64,000 nucleotides of DNA from Xenoacremonium recifei (lineage: Eukaryota; Ascomycota; Sordariomycetes; Hypocreales; Nectriaceae), in NCBI GenBank assembly GCA_012184525.1, contig WOFQ01000022.1, positions 186,001 through 250,000 on the forward strand, written 5' to 3'. Position 1 is the first letter of the stretch. Every line of letters starts with the position of its first letter. The position numbers and the translations under genes are program-made. This document shows, in pieces, positions 43,702 through 54,764 of the stretch. The notes under the pieces are model-generated. The model saw only the letters and a program-made list of their open reading frames with translations. It was not told the origin of the DNA and searched no databases.

Positions 43702-44637
43702 TCATAGATCTGGTCCGTGAATTTGGATATCGCCGCCTTGTCCAATATCGGGATAAACATCAAATCTTCTCTGTGCACTCAACGGGATGCTTCTTCTGGC
43801 CTGCGCAATCACATCTCCATCCAATGTCCAATAAACAATGCACTCCTGTTCCTCTGCCTGCGCAACTACCTGCGCCATAGGATCGACTACCATGCTATGT
43901 CCCCAAGCATGATACGATGAGCCTATATCGCGAGCTGGACTGCACATGGCAACATATACCTGGTTATCCATTGCCCGAACTTGTCCCTGTAACTGCCAAT
44001 GTAGAGGGCCCGTCGTCATGTTGAATGCGCTAGGGAAGATGAGAGCAAAGGCGCCGTTGCGGGCAGCAATTGTGGACAGCTCGGGAAATCTCATATCGTA
44101 GCATATAGCTACCGAAATGATACCATATTCTGGCAGATTAACCAGAGTTATTTTATTACCTGGACTAAGGATATCCGACTCGTGGAAAGATATTCCATCA
44201 GGTATGTCAACATCGAACAGATGTACCTTGCGATGGGAAGCCAGTAAGGAGCCATCGGGACCAAATACCAGACTCGTGTTGTAGTACTTCTTTGTTACGG
44301 GATCGATCTCAGGTATCGATCCGCCAATTAAATATATCTTGTTCTTTGAAGCCATCTCAGACAAGGCTTTGTAGGACGGTGCCTGATCCTCCACCAGAGA
44401 AGATGGGAGCAGACTCTCTGCGTAATCCGGGAAGAAAGCGCATCCGTACGGCGAGTTGAAACACTCTGGCAAGACGACAATCTTAGATCCCGAGGCCGCA
44501 GCTTGGGCAACCATATCTGCGGCGTGTCGAAGATTGGTCTGCTTGTCTGGCCCAACTGCAAGCTGTATGCAGGCGAGTTTGACTTTAATTTTGAGAACAG
44601 ATGTATTTGCGTCGGGCATCTTGAGGGCTGGAAGCAA
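43702..44637 (-). CDS. Nitrilase-superfamily amidase, omega-amidase (Nit2-like)
   Basis: The protein has 311 residues in one exon. The start is ATG 44637, with an in-frame ATG at 44619 also possible. The catalytic triad is visible: Glu58 in VVLPECFNSPYG, Lys137 in HRKVHLFD and Cys179 in AICYDMRFPE. WHWQLQ-type context (GPLHWQLQGQVRAMDNQ) and GHSMVVDP are typical of the Nit2 branch. Omega-amidases hydrolyse alpha-ketoglutaramate and alpha-ketosuccinamate, the products left after glutamine or asparagine transamination. A PLP transaminase-like gene and peptidases lie in the same block, which fits. A shorter, more divergent specificity cannot be excluded. Confidence 0.9.
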   Translation of the reverse strand: MLPALKMPDANTSVLKIKVKLACIQLAVGPDKQTNLRHAADMVAQAAASGSKIVVLPECFNSPYGCAFFPDYAESLLPSSLVEDQAPSYKALSEMASKNKIYLIGGSIPEIDPVTKKYYNTSLVFGPDGSLLASHRKVHLFDVDIPDGISFHESDILSPGNKITLVNLPEYGIISVAICYDMRFPELSTIAARNGAFALIFPSAFNMTTGPLHWQLQGQVRAMDNQVYVAMCSPARDIGSSYHAWGHSMVVDPMAQVVAQAEEQECIVYWTLDGDVIAQARRSIPLSAQRRFDVYPDIGQGGDIQIHGPDL

Positions 44638-45194
44638 ACAGACAATAGAAGTAGCGTCTAGAAATGATGAGATTAAACATCTAAACTCAACTCAGAAACA
44701 AGATACGCAAAGATTATCCAAGCCTTTTACGCGGCAAATGAACGCCTTGGCTACGGCATCCGTTCAAGTCTTGCTATCTGAGGGATCGTGGGGCTAACTA
44801 ACCCAGAACTGGTGTGCAGAAGCACCGATCAACTGCCCGAGATAGTGTCATGGATCCTTTCGTAATGGCATGGTTAGGTTTAGCTAACCCCCTGAGACCT
44901 CTATGAGTTTGATAGTGCAGCAATGGATTACGAGGCTAATAAGACGCAAGGTTGGTTTTGATTCTCTGGTTCTTGTACAGCCCTTATCCGCTCGATAAGG
45001 TATCCTGTGCCGGATGATTATCACCATAATCGTTTCCTCCACGTATCACGAGCCGGTCTGTCTTCTGCAATGGGGTTGCTTGACTTCAAACCTTACGTCA
45101 AGTACTTCCACAGAACGGCATGGTCACATTGCATCACTCTCAAAAAAGTCTCTTAGTAATTTCTGTTATAGTCTCTCTTAGTCTGCAAGTTACT
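44638..45194. promoter_or_regulatory. Upstream region of the amidase gene, with a GATA inverted repeat
   Basis: These 557 bp include CCTTATC-N5-GATAAGG at 44982-45000, a 7-bp inverted repeat built from two GATA cores, 345-363 bp before the amidase start. This would suit an AreA-type nitrogen GATA factor, but binding is not shown. No gene seen. Confidence 0.4.
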
Positions 45195-46911
45195 CTATGC
45201 CTCCAACTGCCAGCAGGTGGCCGTCTTCTGAGACCGTGGCAAATATTCGATCTTCTCTTCTCTGCCTTCCAGCCTCACAGTTAAGCGATATGTCATTTTT
45301 GCTTCTTGAGTGCATGCGTTGTGGTTCGAGGCTTCAATGATCTCGGCACCATCTCTCAAACCGGCACGAGCTGCTGCAGACCCTTCTATAACGTCGGCGA
45401 TGATCCATGTCCGCAAGCTATTCCGATCAAACCCGAATTCAAGAATCCCCATATCGCAAGGTACGAAGGGTTTTTCGGGATTCCCGAGGAACACTCCTGT
45501 GAAATCTAGGGTTTTGCCACAAAGCATACCCTGAAGGTGTTCGTCGACAGGAAAGTCGCCGGCGCTGAGATATGAACGAAGATATTCAGCCCACTCCTTC
45601 CCTCGGATCTTCTCACCCTTTTTGGTTCGACGTGCCATGTCAACTACTATGTCATCTAGGGGACTGTTGCACATCAAGTCAAAGTTGCCAACCGCCTTGC
45701 GCAGATAGCAGTCGATAAGCATGAGGTAGGCTGATCCGCGCTTATATGCGATCCATACGGCGTACCAATCAGAGAAGAACTCGGCCGCCGCGTCTCGCAT
45801 ATTCATATTGATTCGTGGGCTAGTAAAGTAGGCCTGGGTGTCATCGTTAATGGAATTCGTGAGGTAGTCCTGGCCGCACAGCCCGAATCGATACGGGAGG
45901 ACCGCCGAGTACAGTTCGGCGATACCTAAAGTAGGCCCTGTTAGCACGGAAAAGTTAAAAGATATTAGGAAATCAACCTTCTGTGAACCAGGCGTTATCG
46001 TAGCCATCTTCCTCTGAGTCCATCCTAGAGAAACTATGTACCATTTCGTGACTGAAAAGGCGGATAAGGGAGTCGTCGCTCGCCTCGTCTGTCGTGGCAT
46101 CATACTCCAGCACATAGCTTGACAGGAAGCCTGTGCCCCCGAATCCAATTGGAGCTTTCCGAATGAAGACGCAATACGACTCATCTCGCACCTTAAAATG
46201 GTCCATCATTTTGGGGAACAATTTTGTATTGTATCCTTTCAGTCGGTCCAGGTTGCCAGGCAGCGAACCAAACCAATAGCAAGCAGCAGAGCCAAGGTGC
46301 TCCTTCGGAGTGACACTCGGGTAACTCTGCACTGGACCAACCATGTACACTGAGTCCCAGATTGTATCAGCAAGGCCGACTCGGACGATGGGCTTCGGGC
46401 CCTCCCCAAAACTCCAGATACATCTCGTGCCATCAGGAGCGTCCGATGGCAAGCACCATTGAACAACGTTGCTATAGATGTCCTTGGAGATCAGGCGTGG
46501 CAAGAACCAACGCCCAACACCTTGGAGACCACCTTGATCGCGGCGCAGGTCAATCCTTGTCCCCACGGGTGTTTTGTAGTTCACCTCGCGAGGGTTGACA
46601 TCGAACTCCAAGATGACATCGCCCTTGGTTTCCCGTCCCATCAACCAATGCTGTTGCGTATTGCGACTCTGAGGCGGAATATCCCGAAAGGTCACCGGTA
46701 ACATTCCTTCGTCATCGTGGGCTCGGATGTCTTGCTCATGGAAGGGAGGACTCGGAACATTGTCGGTAAATGTGTTGAAGATGAACATGGGCTGGTCCGC
46801 TGGCACGCTGGGACATTGAATTCTCAGCTTGACGGAGAGGCTGCTCGCACCGAACGCATCAAAGTTTGGCGAGAGGCAAAGGTGGATGGCAGGGTTCGGT
46901 GGAAGCTGCAT
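45195..46911 (-). CDS. M61-family metallopeptidase with C-terminal PDZ domain
   Basis: There are two exons, 46911-45978 and 45925-45195 (52-nt intron), giving 554 residues. The zinc site is HEMVH at residues 288-292, with the third ligand Glu311 in WFTEG, which is split from the next Ile by the intron. The N-terminal half is beta-rich, as in M61 glycyl aminopeptidases. The C-terminal 100 residues form a PDZ domain (IIADVIEGSAAARAGLRDGAEII). There is no signal peptide, so it is probably cytosolic. The family cleaves N-terminal Gly and Ala in bacteria; fungal members are little studied. It shares a 0.44-kb promoter region with the Zn2Cys6 gene. Confidence 0.9.
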
Positions 46912-47347
46912 GGTGGGCGAAATAAGCTGTTCAGAAAGAAAGATCTATTGGGATACTGCGTACTGTATTGGCTGCCACACTGTTTGAGTTCCGAGCAATT
47001 GATACGGGCAGTTATTATATTATATGGCAATTGTGAGTCTTCCAGTTACACATTCATTCCGCCGTTCATATGGAAACAATATTTCGTCGCAGGCAGACGT
47101 GTGTAAGACAACAATACCACGATACTAAATTGGGTCATCGAGAGCACCGGTTAGACATTGCCTTTAGCGCTGATAAGCATTACGCCAAACGCAAGCACTA
47201 AATGAAACCCCTGTCATGCCTCCCAGGTCAAACCGGATTGGGTAATCCAGACCGCCGCCGGAACATGAGCCCCCGTCGCCGCTACTCCAAACAAGGGGGG
47301 CTCTTTTTCCTCTTCCCAAATCCCACCCTGGTGGTTTGCTCAAGCTG
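46912..47347. promoter_or_regulatory. Divergent promoter, M61 peptidase / Zn2Cys6 factor
   Basis: These 436 bp lie between the two start codons. The stretch contains several CGG/CCG half-sites typical of Zn2Cys6 targets (ACCGGTT near 47150, AACCGGATT near 47230, CCGCCGCCGG near 47253). Such a region could let the factor control itself and the peptidase. Assignment is speculative. Confidence 0.35.
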
Positions 47348-49362
47348 ATGCAGCATCCACGTCTTTCCAGCATGTACGATCCAGTGCCGCCACGACCCAA
47401 GAAGACCCAGATCTGCCGGACGAGGAATGGCTGTCACACATGCCGGCAAAGACGCCGTAAAGTAGGGCTTGTCTCCAAGCGTATCCAATCCAGTTTGCTT
47501 ACAGCATACAGTGTGATGAAAGAAAGCCCAGCTGCCTGCGATGCACCCGGCTCGGAATCAAGTGTGAAGGGTACTCCATTCAGTTGACCTGGCTGGATAC
47601 CTCAACCGGAGCCTCGCATGCATCCGGAAAGAATGCAAAGCGCCGGGCGAGATCGCCCCCGCCAGGGTTCAACACAGACCATGACTCCTCGTCAATGGCT
47701 GGGTATTCCGAAAGACTCCCCAATAAGCTCTCATCCAAGAATTTATCGTTATTTTCTCGTTCGACACCGAACAGCTCTCCCAGCCAAGCTGAATCTCCAA
47801 CGACGGGCTGGAGGCTCTCTCCAACTTCTTCTTCTTCGGGACCCAGTCCTCATCCCCCCCTTCTCAACAGCTTGACCGTTTGCGAAGCTTCTCTTCTAGA
47901 CCATTTTCGAACTCACGTGTACAAGTCTTTGGTTCCTACTGTGCAGGATGGATTCCTGGATGTCTGGGACCACCCCTATCTCAGGACAGCAGTTCTCGCC
48001 CTCTCCGCCGCCAACCTCCTCCAACTGCAATTACTACAATACGACCATCTCGATGGAGCAAATAGTACCGTCAAACTTCGCACTCCCACGACAGAAGCGC
48101 AATCCAATTGTGCCGTGGCCTTTTACAGCGACGCTCTCATGGCACTGAAAACCAAGACTTGGACCAGTGAGTCAGCGTATCTTAAGCTGGCCACAAGTCT
48201 GCTCTTGGCCCTTTTCGAGTGGACTTTCGGGAGTGCTGAAGCATATTTCGCTCACATCAGGGGCGCAGATGCTATTGTCGTGTGCTATCATACCCATATC
48301 TCACTCTCTCCTTTGGGATCACGGTTATTGTTCTGCTGGGACGAGATGCGGACGCAGAAGAACAGACGGAAACTCCCCTTTCGGCCGCTCGAGGCCGAGT
48401 TCACCGGTGAGGAACCTCTCGAAGCAATAGTTGCCTCTATACGGGGAGCCCGAATTCCTATCGACCCTTCTCTGCTTCTTACTCAAGCATACTCCCTGCG
48501 AAACCGCCTAGTAGCGCAGGTGTGCATGGGCTCAGACAGAATGGACACTGTTGAGGCATGCAGGGACTGGTATTCATTGTCTTTCGGGTTTGCTTACGGT
48601 GCTGATCCGGAAACCGAGGCCCAAAGGATGCTGGCAGTAGAAGAGGTGCTGGAACGTCTTACCGCATCAAACAACCGACTTCAGGAATGGCACGCATCGC
48701 TTCCAAAATCACAGCTACCGAGGTCGGCACATATCCCTGGTCTTGGAAGGTTAAAGGCGACCTATTCCGGCCAAGAGACGCCTCTCCAAGTCACGCCTTT
48801 AACATTCCATAACGATGCGGCTGCTTACAATTATCTGCGCTACGCCATCACCTGGATTCTGTCCTCCCAAGAAATCCTTGACCTCTACCTATTCAGCGCT
48901 CAACCCCCGTCCGCATGCGAACCACTCCACGACTCGGTACTTCTGATTCTTTCAATCATCGAAGGCTTAGACCCCCTCAAACACACGGTGTACGATGTAT
49001 TCGATACCGGGATTATCTGGGTACTTGACGTTCTTGTTTTATGTGTCCCCGACATTCGGATTACATCTTATATGCTGGACACCATCATCCCTCGATTTGA
49101 GCAACATGTGAGATGTGGACCGCTGTCTTTAAACGTGGCAAAACGGAAACAAACATTATCGAACCTCCATCACTTACTCCTTTGCGGTCGTCGGCCGCTG
49201 CTATTTCAGACAAACCTTTTAATATCTGAAGATTTCGCGGCAGGGGACAAAGTCCGGTTCGGGGACCAGGCAGTTGTTTTCGGACGTGATGATATGGGCG
49301 GATTCTTTTATGACATTATGGATTTGCCTTTTAATTCACTCGCTAAGAGGGAGATTTTGTAA
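47348..49362 (+). CDS. Zn2Cys6 transcription factor
   Basis: There are two exons, 47348-47461 and 47512-49362 (50-nt intron), giving 654 residues. The intron cuts the binuclear cluster between the third base of Lys38 and Cys39. The cluster is C29-x2-C32-x6-C39-x6-C46-x2-C49-x6-C56 (HTCRQRRRKCDERKPSCLRC). A basic linker (KNAKRRARS), a Ser/Pro-rich stretch and then a fungal-specific regulatory region with helices (LRTAVLALSAANLLQL, LLLALFEWTFG) follow. Other in-frame ATGs lie at 47336 and 47372. Such factors are usually nuclear and often control the cluster they sit in. Here the neighbours are peptide and amino-acid enzymes. Confidence 0.92.
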
Positions 49363-49943
49363 GTAGACTCGACCTTTGTCAGGGATTGCATCCAAAGTCT
49401 GGGGTCTGGATCGGTGAACCTGTCATTTAGCATTTCACTCTGTGCTCTACTCAACCGGGAGGATCATCCCTCTACGTACGCACGATGGTACTATCTTGAG
49501 CTAATCGGGTCATTATGAACATCAAGTCGGCCCGAAACATGTTTCGTTGTAACTTACCATAATAAAGCATCTGCTACTACAGTCTAAGCTGTTTTAAGTG
49601 CACGGAAGCGGGTGATAGAGAGAAGTAGAGTATTCTAGGTCACTCATACCCAGAATGACCAGGCCAGAATGCTATCAAGTTGGGTGGATTTATTGGTTCG
49701 CTAACCCAATGTGGTGAGCGAATCCCCCAGTAATTAATATTTCCTTCGAACCCCAGATGTGGTAAGTTACATGTGCCTCCAGTTTCCGCGAGAGGAATGA
49801 AGCTACTTGGTTTGTTGTCTTATCGCATCCCTTCCAGGCTGCCATGAAATTCAGCTATCCATAGATCTAGTTTTGCATTTTTGCCAAGTTGGAAAATTCT
49901 ACCGCTAGAGGGGTTGACCAGAATTCAGTATTTCTGAATGGGT
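49363..49943. other. Intergenic, convergent gene ends
   Basis: These 581 bp lie between the Zn2Cys6 gene and the RidA gene. No frame or repeat is of note. It should hold both 3' UTRs. Confidence 0.4.
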
Positions 49944-50492
49944 CTAGAGGTGAGCAGAGGCTTCCATCTCAACATCGGCACCGAAAGGCAATTCCTTGAC
50001 AGCAACGCATGTTCGGACCTACTTACGTTACTATTGCAAATAAAAACAAGATCGGTCTTTTTTAGAGACATACCGGACGGACACCCGTGTTGATAATTTT
50101 TTCATATGCCATATTCATGGTATCAAAGTTGGCCATGTCGGTCAAGTAAACGTTGACCTTGACCTAGGCAAAAGGTTAGGGATGCAAAACAAGAAGTCTG
50201 AACTGAGCTCCTCACAGCATTATTAATATTGCTCCCAGCGGCCTCCAGGATGTTTGAGATGTTGTTTAAAATCTGAGTCTAAAACATGTTTAGATGGCCG
50301 TCTTAGTCGAGACGGAGTCGAACCTACTGTACGTTCTGCCACTGTGCCCTCAACGAACTTTCCAGTCTTGGGATCAATGCCTAAAATTCCGGAAACGTAA
50401 ACCATCTTATCGACGACGACGCCTTGCGAGTAAAAGGGGAGAGGGCGAGGGGCGCCGTCAGTGCGCACCTCTTTCTTAGTAGCAAGAGACAT
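49944..50492 (-). CDS. RidA/YjgF/YER057c-family enamine/imine deaminase
   Basis: There are four exons: 50492-50328, 50278-50216, 50163-50074 and 50018-49944, giving 130 residues, exactly the family size. Conserved features are PFYSQGVVV, MVYVSGILGIDPKTGKFVEG, QTQILNNISNILEAAGS, VKVNVYLTDMANF and, at the end, GVRPVRTCVAVKELPFGADVEMEA with the Arg that binds the substrate carboxylate. RidA proteins hydrolyse reactive 2-aminoacrylate and other enamines released by PLP enzymes. A PLP-enzyme gene lies 2.5 kb away, which gives this gene an obvious partner. There is no mitochondrial leader. Confidence 0.92.
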
Positions 50493-50814
50493 GGTGATAA
50501 GAATCTAGGACTTTATGAACAAATGAGTATGGGCTATGATGATTACAAGAAGGCCGATATGGAAATTGGAGGTGATGCCAGTATTTATAGCCCAACCTAG
50601 TTTCGCTGTCCTCGTCAAGCTGCCCCTGATATTCAGCACAAGGTGCGTTTCTAATATGCATTTCTCTTCTTATTTAATGGCGCATTCAATCTAACCCGAT
50701 TAAAATTTCTACGGAGTACTGGCTACTTATTTCGTCGCCTGTGAGGGTCGTGCGGAGATGCTAAGTACCATGACTTAATTACATGATTCAGGCTGGGCAT
50801 TCTGGCCCCAAAAG
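50493..50814. other. Intergenic, nothing identified
   Basis: These 322 bp lie between the RidA start and the M18 peptidase stop, both on the minus strand. This is the probable RidA promoter. No motif assigned. Confidence 0.4.
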
Positions 50815-52355
50815 CTACACATCTACCAACATGACTCGTAGCTTAGAGTAACTTTCCAGGAAGTATGTAAAGAGTCTAATAGAGTGATCAAGGTCATAAA
50901 CCCCTCCGGTCTCCCGGATACTATGCATACTCAATTGTGGGTTTCCAACATCTATTGTTCGGACTCCCAGAGCCGCAGAGAGCATAGGACCGATGGTGCT
51001 TCCACATGGACTATCATTTCGAACAACAAAAAGCTGAAGAGGCGTTTCGGCACGCTCAGCAACCTCTTGAAGAAGTACAACACCGTAAGAGCTGGTTGCA
51101 TACAGCTGTTTGGCGTTGATCTTTATGACTGTTCCCTGATTGATCTGTGGGAGATGGTTTGCTTCATATTTCTGAAGGTAATTTGGATGCACTGCATGAG
51201 CCATATCGGCAGAGATCAGGAATGAAGTTGACAAGGTCCGTTGGACAGTGGTGGGATCCCATGTTCCTGGTCCGGCAGAAGAATCGGAACAGAAGCCGGG
51301 GATGACAGAGAGTCTCTGAATGATGCTCGGCAGAAGCGTTGAAGCTGCACCCTGTACTGATTTTGAACCACATTCTTCGTGATCAAAGCATGCCATGAGT
51401 CGGATAGCAGATTCATCTTCTAAGCTAGAAGACGAGACTGACTGGGTGAGGCCCATGATGCTGCAGTATGTCATGTTGAGATTGTCAAGTCTTGGCGAGA
51501 AGATCAACTCCTCCTCCAATCCTCCAAGACAGGACTTCTGTGTATCGTAAAGTAGCATTTCGAAATCAACAATGGAATCAGGGTTCACCCCAATCTGTCG
51601 CGATATAAGCTCTATAATTTGGGGATGATGCCGGTCGGCCATCTTTTTGAGTTCGTGAAGCCTAGTCTCCTGGCTTGTTGTCGCGTGGTTAGAACCCGTC
51701 TCAACTGGCTCGGTACAAATCTTGTTTAGCTGTGTTGCGATGAGCCCAGCAATTGGCAGCATCTCTGTTTCCACGTTGGGATTAAAGATCGGGTTCCGAT
51801 CCAAGTGCACAGCAAGCGTCGGAATTCTGAGGATAGGTCGGTCGATCTTGACGAGTTTTCGGGCGAATTTCCCATCACGATCTTTGATGATTGCAAATCC
51901 TGCAATACTCAAATCTCTGTCGAACCAGGTATGCCACATGCCACCTCCGTAAGTCTCAACTCCCACTTGTAGAAAGCCTGCAACTGTTCTTTTGCTTTCG
52001 GGCTTCACCCGCAAGCACGGTGAGTCTGTATGCGCGCAAACCATGGCAATCGGATTTCCAGGCTTCCATTTGCAGCCAATTGCAAACGCAACTATTGAGG
52101 AATGATTCCTGGTCAAATAATATTTGCCGCCGGGTTGGAGTGTTGAGGTCCAGTCGTCTTGCTCTTGTACTCTCGAGAAACCATGCTGTTGAAGCCTTTC
52201 TGTGGCCCAATGAACAGCATGATATGCTATATGGATCAAGCCGATGAGTGCTTGCTAGAAATAAACCCCAAATCAAGCATCTAGGGTTTCAACTCACGCG
52301 TGGGGGATGCATTGACGAAGTCGAGAAAGTCTCGAGCAAACTTAGGTGTGGCCAT
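50815..52355 (-). CDS. M18 aspartyl aminopeptidase
   Basis: There are two exons, 52355-52298 and 52226-50815 (71-nt intron), giving 489 residues. The start MATPKFARDFLDFVNASPT, followed after the intron by PYHAVHWA, is the standard family N-terminus. Metal-site blocks are visible: AHTDSPCLRVKP, SPRLDNLNM, FDHEECGSKSVQGA, SADMAHAVHPNY and, near the end, MHSIRETGG. Length is normal. The enzyme removes N-terminal Asp and Glu from peptides and is a cytosolic or vacuolar dodecamer in relatives (DNPEP, Ape4). It is divergent from the ACC-synthase-like gene and fits a peptide-processing role in the block. Confidence 0.94.
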
Positions 52356-52954
52356 TTGGAAATCAGGGGATTAAGTGAACTGTGTTTCAAGTAATGAATG
52401 TCAATGGGATAAAGGATGTACTGCACTGAAATTCCGGGAGGGCCATAAACTCCATTTGTTCTTCCTTGCTATGGTCTTCTCTTGCATGTCAGAACAAACG
52501 CTCCTGTTAGAGCCTTTCTGTTGGCCAATCATGCCCAGAATTCAGGCGTCTCCCAAAGGAGAGCTCTAAATCTATTAGCACATATTCAAGATTGACATTC
52601 ACACGCTCAAAGATAAGCTGTCAAACTAGGGGTTAATTGGTTGCCCTCCTGACTCGAAACACGGTCCATCTTCAATGTCCGCGGCTGGCGCACCCCACTT
52701 GAGCATGTAGCTCCCAGGGGAGTGTTCTCGTGCACCGAATATGGTAAAGATTCAGGAGCGGACTCCGTCCACTAATCCATGAAACGATACGTGAATAAGG
52801 TCGACTTATAGGTAAATTCTCACCACAAGATGAGTTAATCACCGGCTATCAGTTGCTATCTTCCTGGACCAGTTCTCACTTTCTCTTTGGACAGTCACAA
52901 ATTATCTTTTCATACGAGGGCCAGGAGCAGACACGGGAATATCACGAGATAGCC
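52356..52954. promoter_or_regulatory. Divergent promoter, M18 peptidase / PLP enzyme
   Basis: This is 599 bp of shared upstream DNA. AGATAAG lies at 52611-52617 and TTATCTT at 52904-52910 (both HGATAR-type), but such short sites are frequent. An in-frame ATG at 52853 would lengthen the PLP enzyme by 34 unconserved residues and was not chosen. Confidence 0.35.
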
Positions 52955-54502
52955 ATGGACCCAAACCATCGACACCAAAAGCCTCTGCCACCTTCAACGA
53001 GGGGCATGGCAAATTTGAAAGCAAACCCCATGTTTGATTTGCAGAGAGAAAAGGAGAAATACACTCCTTACCATCCAATTGATCATCCTGAAGGACTCAT
53101 CGATATATCTTCTTCTGGCAATACGGTAATGTCGAGGAGTCTACGAGAATGGGCAGACACAAAACACGAGGTATTATTTGATGCCTTAAAAAAAGGTATT
53201 TGAAGACCTAATACCTGAGTGATTGTACACGCTCGCCTGACATGAAGGGAGGGTTCGACTATAGCCCTTCAGCCGGTTCACGGCAGCTACGAAGAGCTAT
53301 CGCGGATTTTACCACGCGCTATTTCAAGAGTGTTCGGACAGTCAATCCAGACGGCGTCATTGCCAGCAACGGTGTCTCATCCCTGCTCAGCACTCTGACG
53401 TACAATATATGCGAAGCGGGGGAAGCAGTTATGTTCGAGGTGCCAAATTATGGCATGTTCGAAGCAGATTTAACATATCAAAATGAAACGAGAATCGTAC
53501 AGGTAACTACAGAGAACATCGTAGATCGATTCTCTGCTCAGTACGCCGAACAACTCATTCAGACATACGAGGAAGCATTTGAACAAGCCAGTAGAGACGG
53601 TCTCATAATCCGAGCTGTTCTCATTTGTAATCCATGCAACCCGGTAGGGCGATGCTATTCTCGGGCATCTCTGATGAAAATTGCAAGTTTCTGTGGACGC
53701 CACGGCTTACACTTGATCTCGGACGAGATCTACGCTCTTTCGGGGGCATATAGCGCTGATGGGCTGGATGAATTTACGTCCATACTTTCACTTCCTGACG
53801 AACAGGATATCAACCATCAAAGCTTCCACATTCTGTCCGGGGCCGCGAAGGACTTCGGCTTAGGGGGCATTCGGCTTGGATGGCTCATTACTCACAACGA
53901 GCTTGTTTACAAGACTGTTCGACGATTAGGGTTGGTGAATTTCCAATCTGAGCTGTCCGATCATGCTTGAAGCCTAACCCGGAAACTTGATGTAGACCGA
54001 CGACTTGGGTAACAGCCATCTCCGACGCCTTTCTCACCACGTTGTTGTCGGACTCGAAATATATTGATGAATACGTCAATGCATTGCCAAAGGAGCTGAA
54101 CCGTTTCCGAGAATATGCTATCGCAGCACTCGAAGACATTGGGATACCATTCGAAAAAGCTAATGCGGGACTGTTCTTGTGGATTGATCTCAGTAAATGG
54201 GTGGCCATGATACAAGCAGAGGCAAACAAGGCATCCTCGGAGCAAGGTCTACGAGACCCCGAAATGAGACTAGCAGAATATCTGATGAAGAAGGGGATCT
54301 ATCTACAACCAGGCAGAGTAAGTATTTTCGAAGGATGTCGGCATTGTCTGCCAGAGGCTTATAAGAAACTTAGGCCTTCTTTTCCGAGGTACCTGGGAAA
54401 TATCGGCTGGTGTATACTGGAAATACTAAGGAAGTGCTATCCATTGCATTCCGTCGATTAAAGAAGGCATTGTCGGATCTGGAAGGGGGTCAAGACGTTT
54501 AA
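52955..54502 (+). CDS. ACC-synthase-like PLP-dependent aminotransferase (fold type I)
   Basis: There are four exons: 52955-53195, 53252-53930, 53996-54317 and 54374-54502, giving 456 residues. ATG 52955 has a strong context (AGCCATGG). Blocks seen are NPMFDLQREKEKY, ISSSGN, GFDYSPSAGSRQLRRAIADF, ICNPCNPVGRCY, LISDEIYALS, and the PLP lysine in GAAKDFGLGGIRLGW. The last exon lies in a different frame from the long open frame that continues to 54461. Spliced, it reads AFFSEVPGKYRLVYT, with the carboxylate-binding Arg, as expected. Without this splice the enzyme would appear to lack its C-terminus. Fungal members include ACC synthase-like enzymes and other alpha- or gamma-eliminating transaminases; the reaction here is not determined. 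A RidA partner is encoded nearby. Confidence 0.88.
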
Positions 54503-54764
54503 GAGTTAAATTCATATAGCAAAGGGCAGATATTAGTACATTTATTTAGTAGAGCCCCTTTATTCCTGAGAGCCAGCACGCAGCATTAACAATGCTTTGT
54601 AAGGACCCACGTGATCACCCCCAACGCTCAGACCCCTCACCGCCTTCCACCTCTGGAGCTCGCTGGCAGAACTCCGAGAACTCCCCGCGCCTCCTATTGT
54701 TGGACTTTAACAAACATCACATCTTCTGCCCCGGGCCTCGTCGTCGGTCCACCCGCCCGCAAAG

